Positions 35,245-44,475 of a DNA stretch of 64,000 nt are shown here, in pieces (position 1 is the first letter of the stretch; each line of letters starts with the position of its first letter). The notes below the pieces were generated by a model that worked only from the letters and a program-made list of their open reading frames with translations, was not told the DNA's origin and made no database searches. Source of the stretch: Parabacteroides sp. An277 (GTDB taxonomy: Bacteria; Bacteroidota; Bacteroidia; Bacteroidales; Tannerellaceae); contig NZ_NFJB01000003.1 of the NCBI RefSeq assembly GCF_002159645.1, positions 62,001 to 126,000 on the forward strand. The letters run 5' to 3'. The position numbers were made by a program, and so were the translations under genes.

Positions 35245-37611
35245 TTATAACTTAACCCGTATCTCATTTCCTTTATAAACAATTTGCTTATTTACCTTCG
35301 AAGTCAACTGATCGCCACATCCACGCGATTTTCCCACCAACACAATATCAAACTGACGATTTTTCAACATGCCGGGAAATTCGCCTTTCCGTTCTCCAAT
35401 CACAAGCGTCCGATTTTGCTCATCCCATCGGAAACGAATTGTTGAATATATACCTTTCTCGTAATTATAATTATCATTCTCATCTTCGTACAACACAAAT
35501 TCGCCGTCCCTCCCCGGATACACGCGAATTTCAAGTTTATCCCATCGTTTCTCAGTTGCATATTGCATCACCGGACTGAGCGGAAGAATGCTACCGGCCC
35601 TCACATAAATAGGCATCACATCTATAGGCACCTCCTTTTCCAAAGATTGTCGGCCTGCATATTTTTCTCCCGTCCAGAAATCAAACCATTCCGTTCCGTC
35701 AGGGAGATAAACAGTTCGCGTTTTCACATCGTCCAAATGAACTTTGCCGGCATCGTCCACATACATCGGTTCTGTTACTGGAGCAACCAGCAGAGAACGT
35801 CCGAACATATATTGATCGTTCAAATCAAGTATCCGTTTATCATGCGGAAAATCCATGAACAAAGCCCGCATAAAAGTATCGCCATACCGACTTACATTCC
35901 ACGCCGTCGAATAAATATAAGGCAACAACCGGTATCGCAACCGAATGTACTTTTCCAATGCATCAAATTCCCAAGAACCTTTCTCTCCGAACAGATAAAT
36001 CTCGCGAGGCGTACACGTTCCATGCGACCGCATCATCGGCGTAAATGTACCAAACTGCATCCAACGAACATACAATTCCCGATATGCCGGATCTTGAATG
36101 CCTTTCGGATAATAATTGCACGACGCAAAACCACCGATATCCGTATTCCAATAAGGAATGCCACAAACAGAAAAATTAAGTCCTGCAGCTATTTGCTTAT
36201 GTAATACCTCCCATGAGGATTGAACATCACCCGACCAAGAACAAGCACCATAACGCTGTTGCCCGGTAAAAGCAGAACGGGTAAGAATAAAAACACGCTT
36301 ATCAGAAGTCTTCGCCCGTTGCCGTTCGTACACGCCGCCGACTGAAACAATCGGATAGGCATTCGCAACCGTCCGATAAGGTCCGACGTAAGTGTTTTGT
36401 TTCCATTTCCGCAGGTCTCTCATGGCTAATTCAGGTTCTGTCGCATCCAGCCACCAAGCGTCAATCCCCAAAGCGAACAGATTCTTATCCATACGTTCCC
36501 AATACAGAGCACGGGCTTCCGGATGAAAAGCATCATACGGCAAAGCCTCTTCGGGCCATCCGGGCAAATCCAACAACCAATCCCGCAGCCGGAATGTCTT
36601 ATAAATATCCGTATTCGGCCCAAACGAAGGCCAAACCGAAATAGCAATATGTGCATTCATTCGATGAACCTCATCAATCATCGCTTTCGGATTGGGATAA
36701 TTCGGATTATTGAACGCCAGCGCGTTCCAATCTTTCGGGTCTACACCCCAGTATTGCCAATCCTGTATGATTCCATCCAATGGCACTCCCAACTCACGAT
36801 ACTTCTTGACGACACCCACCAGTTCATCCTGACTTTGGTATCGTTCTTTCGACTGCCAATATCCGTATGTCCATAACGGATTCATTTGGACTTGCCCCGT
36901 CAAATCTCGCATATTCCGAATCACGTCATCCGCATTCCCACCATACAAAAAATAATAATCGGCACAGCTTCCCGCCTTCGAGCAGAAAGCCGTTTCCATC
37001 GGATTATCCGTAAAGTCTGTATAGGAAGCGTTATCCCATAACAAGCCATACCCTTTGACCGACTGTATATAAGGAATCGCAATCTGTGTATTTTCCTGAT
37101 GCAAATCCAGCCATTGGTTACGTTGGTTCATCTTCCCTTCTTGTTGTTGCCCCAATCCATAAATCGCCTCCTCCTCTTCGAGCCGGAATGCTTGTCGCAC
37201 AAGATAAGTTTGATGATTATCGGCATATTTCACCGGTGTAAACTGGATGCCATACGCTTTTTCCTTCAGCAAATAGCGTCCCCGACTATCGGCATAGGTT
37301 ATTTTTCCGGTTTCCACATCCAATGCGACAACCAAGCTATCCGTCGTCAAACTCACCCGGCCACCTTCCTTTTGCACTTTAAAAGGCGTTTTCTCCGGAG
37401 TTTTGACAACAGAAAAACTGGGAGGGATCACTCGTTTGCCCTCCGGATACTTCAAGACCCGAATAATGGTAGGCGAGTACACTTGGATTTCCACTCCTAT
37501 TCCATTCGAGCATACCGCAAAACCACCATCCGTCTGTTTCAACTCCTGACCATGCGCTATTCCAACCATAATCGTTAAGAATAGTCCCATCATTATCTTG
37601 TTCAATTTCAT
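35245..37611 (-). CDS. GH31 alpha-glucosidase/alpha-xylosidase
   Basis: A 788-aa exported enzyme (signal MKLNKIMMGLFLTIMVGIAHG). The GH31 barrel shows the nucleophile Asp389 in WWLDATEPE and the probable acid/base Asp462 in WSGDVQSSW, plus PLDGIIQDWQYWG and FILTRSAFTGQQRYG. An N-terminal beta-sandwich (about 25-230) and two C-terminal beta domains flank the barrel. Alpha-xylosidase on xyloglucan or alpha-glucosidase activity fits; the sequence alone does not decide. It is 20 bp downstream of the beta-helix gene. Confidence 0.92.
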   Translation of the reverse strand: MKLNKIMMGLFLTIMVGIAHGQELKQTDGGFAVCSNGIGVEIQVYSPTIIRVLKYPEGKRVIPPSFSVVKTPEKTPFKVQKEGGRVSLTTDSLVVALDVETGKITYADSRGRYLLKEKAYGIQFTPVKYADNHQTYLVRQAFRLEEEEAIYGLGQQQEGKMNQRNQWLDLHQENTQIAIPYIQSVKGYGLLWDNASYTDFTDNPMETAFCSKAGSCADYYFLYGGNADDVIRNMRDLTGQVQMNPLWTYGYWQSKERYQSQDELVGVVKKYRELGVPLDGIIQDWQYWGVDPKDWNALAFNNPNYPNPKAMIDEVHRMNAHIAISVWPSFGPNTDIYKTFRLRDWLLDLPGWPEEALPYDAFHPEARALYWERMDKNLFALGIDAWWLDATEPELAMRDLRKWKQNTYVGPYRTVANAYPIVSVGGVYERQRAKTSDKRVFILTRSAFTGQQRYGACSWSGDVQSSWEVLHKQIAAGLNFSVCGIPYWNTDIGGFASCNYYPKGIQDPAYRELYVRWMQFGTFTPMMRSHGTCTPREIYLFGEKGSWEFDALEKYIRLRYRLLPYIYSTAWNVSRYGDTFMRALFMDFPHDKRILDLNDQYMFGRSLLVAPVTEPMYVDDAGKVHLDDVKTRTVYLPDGTEWFDFWTGEKYAGRQSLEKEVPIDVMPIYVRAGSILPLSPVMQYATEKRWDKLEIRVYPGRDGEFVLYEDENDNYNYEKGIYSTIRFRWDEQNRTLVIGERKGEFPGMLKNRQFDIVLVGKSRGCGDQLTSKVNKQIVYKGNEIRVKL

Positions 37612-37631
37612 TTTTAAACTTCCTCCTTTTT

Positions 37632-39908
37632 TTACTGTTTAGGCCAGACTTTCCATTCCTGATAACCGGAGGTTTGTATCTCCAGCGCTCCGGGAGAGGG
37701 ATGCCTGTTCCGTTTATTTCCCATGTAATCGGTGTCTACTTTCAAACGGCTGCCGTCCGGATTCGTGAAAGCCTGTTGGGGAACGATGGCTTTGTCTAAT
37801 ACAGAAGTCGTCACCATACGCCGCTTTACTCCTCCTTTCCAATCGGGACTGACCTTCATGGATAAATACCAGCCATCGGCCTTTTGAGTCAGTCTGACAT
37901 CGGGATCCGCTCCCTTGTCGACCCACGCATTCCGGTCGTCAGCCGACGGACGCGCACCCCCCGAAAACACATTTCCTTCATAACGAATCGGCAGTCCGGG
38001 CGCATCCCAATTGCCTAACGAGGCCTGTTTCACCAACAGATTATTCAACCACTGCCAATCGCCCCCCGGATTCGGCGCTTTCCCGAGTGAAACAGTCCCA
38101 TGCGGTTTGTAATAGTAGGTCAGACGTCCGCCGCCGCAACGGTCGACGCCTCCATTCATTTCTCCCGTGACCAAATTATGGACGCAGGCAATCCCCTGTG
38201 ACAAAGAGATGCCTTTTTTCGACAGCAAAATATTATTGGCCACCAGAATCGGGCCGTGGCAAACTTCAATAAACAAATCTTCATTCACCCCGTTGTCGTG
38301 AAACAGATTCCCGACAACTTGTACACCTTGTGAGCCCCAATCCAGCCAGATACCGCGAATCGTACGATAGATATGATTATCCTTGATCACCGCATCGTTG
38401 GCAAAATGCAATTTGATACCCGCCATTTCATCGCCTTCGAAAGTCTCTCCGATGCAGATATCATGGATTTCATTCCCCTCTATCCGACTAAAAGCTCCTC
38501 CGCTGCAACCGACGATTCCCACTTGTCCGCAGGCATAAATATGGTTATTCCGCACCGTATGGAATCCCACCGCCTCTTTCTCCCACGAGGCATTTTCGAA
38601 ATAATCCAACAACTGCTGTTCCGTCTGTTCGCCCTCCGGCTCCGGATAGACGCGGGGAGGCAACTTCTGATAATGGTGTGAATGGCCGAACGTCGGACGT
38701 CCCAGAGAGATTCCGGCACATCGTGAATTCCGAATCGTATTGTTTTCGATAATCCAACCTTTCGACCAACGGGTACCAATCAACCCGGGTTGCTCAGCCG
38801 AAGGAGGCGCCCAGTTCGTGGCCGCGTTTTCCAGAATAAACCCACGGACGGTCAGATAATGAATGCCGGTCCGTTCCGGATAAAAGACACAGCTTCGGGC
38901 GGTGATTTCGACAGACTCCTGATTCGGATCCATTCCTTGGGGGAATTGCGCCCAAAGGGTCGTCCGGCCGTCCAGCTGTTGTGCCGGAGCCTTCAACACG
39001 AAACAGAGATTGTGCTTCCCCGTCAACCGGCGATTCAACGTCAGCGGGAAGACGACAAAACGCTCCCAGTCGCCCGTACAGGTAATCATGCCGGTCCCCA
39101 GCAATTCGCCTTCCGGACGCTCCGCATGGATTTCAATCAGCCCTCCCTTTGCCAATGTAGCCGCCTGTACAAAGAGCGTATCCGTCCCCGCGCCAAAGTC
39201 CACACCGTCAAAATAAAGCATGGAGCCATCCTTCAAATATCCGAAAGGCCAACGTTCCACTACTTGCATACACACCGCCTGGTCGCCACCCTTCACGGAA
39301 GCCTGCATCGACGTCGTACGTTTGCCACCTGCGGGGCAAATCCATTCCACATTCATCAAAACCGGACCGCCGTTCCCGTCAGCCTCCACATACCAATAAG
39401 GTTGGTCACCCACCGGTTTCAGCACCTCGCAACGAGAAAAGGTTTCCCGCATCCGCTGTCCGTTCAGTATCACAAAGCCGGTATGATTCGGCAGTCCTTT
39501 CCCCCGATACCAACTTCCATAGATTTGTTCGTCAAAAGGATTCGTATCCCCAAAGAAGCTGTTTGGCAACGTCACTTTCCAGGTATTGTTCTGTACCTTC
39601 ACCCAGCCCTTTACCGGTTCCGAACCGGTGATGACGACCCGTTCGCCCGGCGCAGCCTGGTAGGTGATGCGCATTTCGTCCGACAAACCGCCTCTGGGAG
39701 GCACGACCCATTCCCGATAGGTCCCCGCATGGACGGTCACCGTGTCGCCCGGCAAAGCCATCTGTGCGGCGTGGTTGATCGTCCGGAAAGGAGCGTTCTC
39801 CGTTCCCGGCCCCGCATCGTTACCCACAGGCGAAACATGATATTCCCTTGCCGACAAATAGGCCGGCAAGAGAATAAAGAATAGGAACCCAAATATTTTC
39901 ATACACAT
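37632..39908 (-). CDS. Right-handed parallel beta-helix protein (pectinolytic-like)
   Basis: A 758-aa exported protein (signal about residues 1-20; ATG 39902 is an equally good start). The N-terminus is DUF1565/pectate-lyase-like (YHVSPVGNDAGPGTENAPFR, GDTVTVHAGTYREWV). After an inserted beta-sandwich (about 200-330) the helix rungs resume with NNTIRNSRCAGISLG, NNHIYACGQVGIVG, GNEIHDICIGETFEG and KDNHIYRTIRGIWLD. The layout resembles GH141 and related beta-helix enzymes, but the family is not certain. A plant cell-wall or pectic side-chain target is likely from context. Confidence 0.7.
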   Translation of the reverse strand: MCMKIFGFLFFILLPAYLSAREYHVSPVGNDAGPGTENAPFRTINHAAQMALPGDTVTVHAGTYREWVVPPRGGLSDEMRITYQAAPGERVVITGSEPVKGWVKVQNNTWKVTLPNSFFGDTNPFDEQIYGSWYRGKGLPNHTGFVILNGQRMRETFSRCEVLKPVGDQPYWYVEADGNGGPVLMNVEWICPAGGKRTTSMQASVKGGDQAVCMQVVERWPFGYLKDGSMLYFDGVDFGAGTDTLFVQAATLAKGGLIEIHAERPEGELLGTGMITCTGDWERFVVFPLTLNRRLTGKHNLCFVLKAPAQQLDGRTTLWAQFPQGMDPNQESVEITARSCVFYPERTGIHYLTVRGFILENAATNWAPPSAEQPGLIGTRWSKGWIIENNTIRNSRCAGISLGRPTFGHSHHYQKLPPRVYPEPEGEQTEQQLLDYFENASWEKEAVGFHTVRNNHIYACGQVGIVGCSGGAFSRIEGNEIHDICIGETFEGDEMAGIKLHFANDAVIKDNHIYRTIRGIWLDWGSQGVQVVGNLFHDNGVNEDLFIEVCHGPILVANNILLSKKGISLSQGIACVHNLVTGEMNGGVDRCGGGRLTYYYKPHGTVSLGKAPNPGGDWQWLNNLLVKQASLGNWDAPGLPIRYEGNVFSGGARPSADDRNAWVDKGADPDVRLTQKADGWYLSMKVSPDWKGGVKRRMVTTSVLDKAIVPQQAFTNPDGSRLKVDTDYMGNKRNRHPSPGALEIQTSGYQEWKVWPKQ

Positions 39909-39950
39909 GCAATTAAATAAATCTATTTCTTAAACAGGGATATCACCAAC

Positions 39951-42860
39951 TCATTTGAATAATGTGACTTCCGCCAAAGCAGAATGTCCTTCAGACACTT
40001 TCTCAAAGACTATTCGGAAATACCTTAAGTGTTTTTGAAAACGCACCGGTTTAAAATCCCAACCCGTACATTCCTTTTCATACAAAGTTTCCCACGTTTG
40101 TCCATCTTCTGATATCTCTACCCGATGTTGATACGATGAACTGTCCTTTTGAAAACGAATACGACTTCCATATACCTTGGTTATATGGGGTAAAACAAAC
40201 GTAACTGTTTGAGGAAAAGAATCTGCCTCCGAAATCCACCAACTAAAATCATCCCCATCGACCGTATGACGTAATGGATATTCCTTCGAACCCACATCTC
40301 CCCATATCGAATCAATAACGATAGTTTCATGAGAAAGAATCTCCTTGTCCCATTTCGTATCTTTCACCACAACACCTTGTTCTTCGTCTCCAGTAAAAGG
40401 AGCATGGTTACCATCGGGCAAAATATGCATTTCACAGTGAATCGTGTGGCACGATAATTCTGCCGGTTTCAACCCCTCTGAAACCGCCTTGATGTTAATC
40501 TGTCCAGCCTTTTGGGTCGTATGAATTAACGCATAGCCAATACCGGCTTCCACCTTCTGCGGATTCACACCAATCCGCCTGATGCCGTCGCCTATTAAAT
40601 GTCCTTCACCCGAAACCTCCAAGGTAATCTCAGCCGCTGAAGTCGGTACAACTGTTCCCTGCTTATCACAAACTTTTACATAAATCGGAATCATGTCACT
40701 TCCGTCGGCAACAGGTTGTACTTGCGGATCTAAAATCTCAATCGAAAGATGATCCGGTTCTCCGGGAGTACAGACTTCGTGTGTCTTTACAAGTTGGCCA
40801 TCCAACCAGGCCTCGGCCCGCAATGCTCCCGGTTCATAGGAACCGGCATCGAACACAAAGCTCGGACTTCCTCCTTTCTGCACAATCCATGGATACACCG
40901 AAGCACGCTCTTTACGGGTTTGTTTGCCAAGCAATTTACCATTTCGATACAAATGTACTTCATCACAATTGGAAAAGACCATAATTTCCGATGTTGCCGA
41001 AGGATACTGCCCCGAATTAAATGAAGCGATAAAAACCATTGGCCCTTCATACAACCCTGCCTGTGAAACAGAAGCCGGACGCATACTTTGCATCATATAA
41101 TAACCAAATTTTGGATAACGGTTCACATCAACCACCCCTGAATACATGGTTACTTCCTCTGCTCCTCTGGCATAATCATTATAACTCCACATAAAATGGC
41201 CACCCATACGAGGATTCGCATCCAACATACACCAATCAAAATATCCATCACCATTCAACTGACGGAGACGACTTCGACATTGACGCATCTGTTCATATTC
41301 ATTTTCCTGAAGGCTTACACGTGGCTTCTCGCCTACACCATCCCCCCATTCTCTTGTAAACAAAGGCTTGACTGAAATCAAATTATCCCGTTCATTCGTC
41401 ATCACACTTCCATCCTTCGGGAAATGTCCAACCTGCTTATAAAATACATCGTAAAACGGCTCGGTTTCTTCATGGCTAAAATAATCAGCCGACGTATACA
41501 TCTGATCGCCCGGATACTCTTCATGTGCAGCCCGGTAGATACGTTCCACCACCTGCAAGGGATAAGTCGTTTCATTCAAAGCCGTTTCCCACAAAACAAT
41601 GGAAGGATGGTTTCTATCTCGTCGAATCATCGTTCGGCAAACCTCTTCCAATCGATTTGCAAACACCGGCTCCTCATTAAAGTACTGCCAACCGGGGATA
41701 CATTCAATAACCAACAAACCATACTTGTCACAAGCCGAAAGAAAAGCAGGATCATGTGGGTAATGAGCCGCCCGGACAGCGTTATACCCACCTCGTTTCA
41801 TATCGATTACATCTCGTTCTTGCATCGAGTTGGAGGCTGCATCTCCCACATGCGGAAAAGATTGATGACGATTCGCACCTACCAAATAAAGATGTTCTCC
41901 ATTAATGAAAAAGCCTTTCTCAGTAGAATATGAGATAGTTCGAATCCCTATCTGTTCGACCCGTCGATCCAATACCAGTCCTTCCTCGTCGCATAATTCA
42001 CATTCCAATTGATATAAGTTCGGATGATAAGGATGCCATAACTGCGGAGATTTTATTTCGATATCCTGCAACACAAGCCTTGCTTCCCCGTCTTTCAATG
42101 TTAATTTCATCTCTTTTTGGGCGACAACCTGGCCGGAAGTGTCCCGCACTGAAGAGAGCAAACAGACGGTTCGAGCCTCTTGAAAAGTATTTCGGACATG
42201 TGTTTTCAAACGAACTGTTGCCTGTTTGGCATTTACTTCCGGATAAGTAACAAACAAACCACCACCGGCCACATTATTTTCTTCCAGCTCATCCGTGATG
42301 TACAACTTATCTGTGACGACCATCTTTACATCCCGATAAATCCCACTGTAATAATAGAAATCCAAACGATCCTGCGGTTTGCCCGGTGGGGTCAATGAAT
42401 CATATTCGGCGGAAACACGAATAGCCAACACATTATTTGCACTATGCCGTTCGATATAGGGAGAGACATCTACGCTAAAACCAACATACCCTCCCTTATG
42501 CTCAACAATCTTTTTCCCGTTCAAATACACTTCACACGAATTCATTACCCCTTCAAATTGCAATAAAATCCGCTTATCTTCACATCCGTATGGCATCTTA
42601 AAATAACGCCGATACCAACCTATGCCATCGTAGATTATATCTCCGCCACAATGTTTCTTCTCCAATTGCATAATGTGCGGAATTGATATCGGTATCCATT
42701 GAGAATCATCAATCCCCACCTGCTCTCCATTCAGGTAGTCTCCACGATAAAAAGCCCAGTCAGTATTCAAACTATAAGTGATACGATCCGCCTTTGCACA
42801 CCATGCAATGCAGCATAGACAACATATCATCCATTTTATCCTGTTCATCCAGCTAGCCAT
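39951..42860 (-). CDS. GH2 enzyme with C-terminal F5/8 C domain
   Basis: A 969-aa exported enzyme with the GH2 domain order. The acid/base is Glu430 in WETALNET and the nucleophile Glu504 in FTREWGDG; DRNHPSIVLW and YNAVRAAHYPHD are GH2 landmarks. Ig-like domains (about 610-830) precede a C-terminal discoidin-type carbohydrate-binding domain (about 835-969, with VDGDDFSWWISEADSFPQTV and WETLYEKECTGWDFKPVR). It begins 1 bp after the GH43 stop, so the two are translationally close. The start may be ATG 42848 instead. Substrate is a beta-linked hexose or uronic acid (not resolved). Confidence 0.9.
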   Translation of the reverse strand: MASWMNRIKWMICCLCCIAWCAKADRITYSLNTDWAFYRGDYLNGEQVGIDDSQWIPISIPHIMQLEKKHCGGDIIYDGIGWYRRYFKMPYGCEDKRILLQFEGVMNSCEVYLNGKKIVEHKGGYVGFSVDVSPYIERHSANNVLAIRVSAEYDSLTPPGKPQDRLDFYYYSGIYRDVKMVVTDKLYITDELEENNVAGGGLFVTYPEVNAKQATVRLKTHVRNTFQEARTVCLLSSVRDTSGQVVAQKEMKLTLKDGEARLVLQDIEIKSPQLWHPYHPNLYQLECELCDEEGLVLDRRVEQIGIRTISYSTEKGFFINGEHLYLVGANRHQSFPHVGDAASNSMQERDVIDMKRGGYNAVRAAHYPHDPAFLSACDKYGLLVIECIPGWQYFNEEPVFANRLEEVCRTMIRRDRNHPSIVLWETALNETTYPLQVVERIYRAAHEEYPGDQMYTSADYFSHEETEPFYDVFYKQVGHFPKDGSVMTNERDNLISVKPLFTREWGDGVGEKPRVSLQENEYEQMRQCRSRLRQLNGDGYFDWCMLDANPRMGGHFMWSYNDYARGAEEVTMYSGVVDVNRYPKFGYYMMQSMRPASVSQAGLYEGPMVFIASFNSGQYPSATSEIMVFSNCDEVHLYRNGKLLGKQTRKERASVYPWIVQKGGSPSFVFDAGSYEPGALRAEAWLDGQLVKTHEVCTPGEPDHLSIEILDPQVQPVADGSDMIPIYVKVCDKQGTVVPTSAAEITLEVSGEGHLIGDGIRRIGVNPQKVEAGIGYALIHTTQKAGQINIKAVSEGLKPAELSCHTIHCEMHILPDGNHAPFTGDEEQGVVVKDTKWDKEILSHETIVIDSIWGDVGSKEYPLRHTVDGDDFSWWISEADSFPQTVTFVLPHITKVYGSRIRFQKDSSSYQHRVEISEDGQTWETLYEKECTGWDFKPVRFQKHLRYFRIVFEKVSEGHSALAEVTLFK

Positions 42861-42861
42861 A

Positions 42862-44445
42862 TTACTTCAAATTAAAATGAAACCAATTAAAATCAGCAAA
42901 ACCTCCAACACCTTCCGGTTTCGTCGCATAATTGAAAAGAGCAAAACGATTTCCTGTCCAAGCCAGCCCTAACCCCATAGAAAAGGTCGAATCAACGGGA
43001 CGGAATGTTTCTCCATCCAAACTATAATAAAAACGGGCAGTAAAATCCTTATCTCTCGCACGAGCTCGAATCCATACCCGATTTGTCGGTATGTTCGCCT
43101 CTAATTCCGTTATCTTCCCATCTTGGCATAAGACCAAACGAGGCTTTCCTGCGTACATTTCAACGCCAACGTAAGCATACGGGAATTGGAATATTCCCAT
43201 ACCAGCAATATTTCCCTCTTTCAACCCCGAAATATCAACCTCCACGGTTCCCTCTGAATTAGGGCCTTGTACACGCTGGGTTAATGTATTCCGCGCATTC
43301 TTTAAATCAGAAGCCAACAACGCATGCAACCGCAAATATCCCTTCCGTTCACTCAACGACCAGTTCTCCATATCCGGGTTATGATTCCATTGCCATTGCA
43401 AACCCAACGCTTTGGAATTGAATTCATCCGAAGTGGCGGGAGCAGACAGAGGATAGTTTTTACCCACCTCCGGTTTCTCATAAGAGATTGCATCTTTTCC
43501 TTCCACACCCAACATCGGCCATCCATCAACCCATTTCACCGGCTGTAAATGAGGGACACGCCCTATCGGCCCTCTATCCTGCATGATAATGAACCACCAA
43601 TCTCCGTTCTTTAACTGGACCATACCTCCTTGATGTAAACCATTTGGTGGATACGAGCTATCATCATCTATTATCACCTTATGTTCGTAAGGCCCATAAA
43701 TGTTTTTGGAACGTAAACAAACTTGCCACCCCTTCGTACCTCCGGCTGGACAAGTGATATAATAATAGCCATTGATCTTATACATGTGCGACCCTTCCAT
43801 GCCAAACTTTGTTCCGAATGTCCGGCTGTTATCAAATCCCTTATTCCAGATTTGAACCGGTTTGCCTTTTACAGAGCGGACATCCTCGTTTAATTCCGTT
43901 ATATATAAGGTATGTTGCCCATGTACGACGTACACTCTCCCGTCATCATCGAAAAACAATCCCGGGTCATACAAATATTCCGGGAAAATAGTCCGCTTCC
44001 AAGGACCTTCCGGTTTTTCCGCCTCGCAAACCGAGAAATGTCCATTCTCTGTACCCCAGCCGTAAGGCGTACAAAAGGCGACATAAAACTTCCCCTTGTA
44101 ATAACGGATGGAACTGGCCCAAGCACCGTTCAGATAGAGGGTACCTCCTTGCATGTCATACCGCGGATCTTCATCATACCGCTCGACAGCATAACCAGCC
44201 ATCTCCCAATTTACCAAATCATGCGACTGCGCAATCGGGCATCCCGGCACATAATGCATGCTTGTCGAAACCATATAAAAAGTATCATCCACCCGTATCA
44301 CATCAGGGTCGGGCCAATCCCCCCACATAATCGGATTCGTAAACGTCCCATCTCCGTTGTCTGCCGTCCAACCCTTTTCTTGAGCGGAAACGGCTATTGA
44401 CCATCCAAGAAAGACGCCCCATAATAATATCCTATGCTTTTTCAT
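42862..44445 (-). CDS. GH43 beta-xylosidase/arabinofuranosidase-like enzyme
   Basis: A 527-aa exported enzyme (signal MKKHRILLWGVFLGWSIAVSA). The propeller begins with WGDWPDPDVIRV (catalytic base Asp46 or Asp48), then the blade motifs YVAFCTPYGWG and YDPGLFFDDDGRVYVV; the likely catalytic acid lies in MEGSHMYKING. A C-terminal beta-sandwich (about 340-527, DUF1349-like) completes the form usual for one GH43 branch. It is followed by the GH2 gene 1 bp later and preceded by GH35 30 bp earlier. Confidence 0.9.
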   Translation of the reverse strand: MKKHRILLWGVFLGWSIAVSAQEKGWTADNGDGTFTNPIMWGDWPDPDVIRVDDTFYMVSTSMHYVPGCPIAQSHDLVNWEMAGYAVERYDEDPRYDMQGGTLYLNGAWASSIRYYKGKFYVAFCTPYGWGTENGHFSVCEAEKPEGPWKRTIFPEYLYDPGLFFDDDGRVYVVHGQHTLYITELNEDVRSVKGKPVQIWNKGFDNSRTFGTKFGMEGSHMYKINGYYYITCPAGGTKGWQVCLRSKNIYGPYEHKVIIDDDSSYPPNGLHQGGMVQLKNGDWWFIIMQDRGPIGRVPHLQPVKWVDGWPMLGVEGKDAISYEKPEVGKNYPLSAPATSDEFNSKALGLQWQWNHNPDMENWSLSERKGYLRLHALLASDLKNARNTLTQRVQGPNSEGTVEVDISGLKEGNIAGMGIFQFPYAYVGVEMYAGKPRLVLCQDGKITELEANIPTNRVWIRARARDKDFTARFYYSLDGETFRPVDSTFSMGLGLAWTGNRFALFNYATKPEGVGGFADFNWFHFNLK

Positions 44446-44475
44446 ATCTCCTTGTCGTTTTATGTATATCTTTAT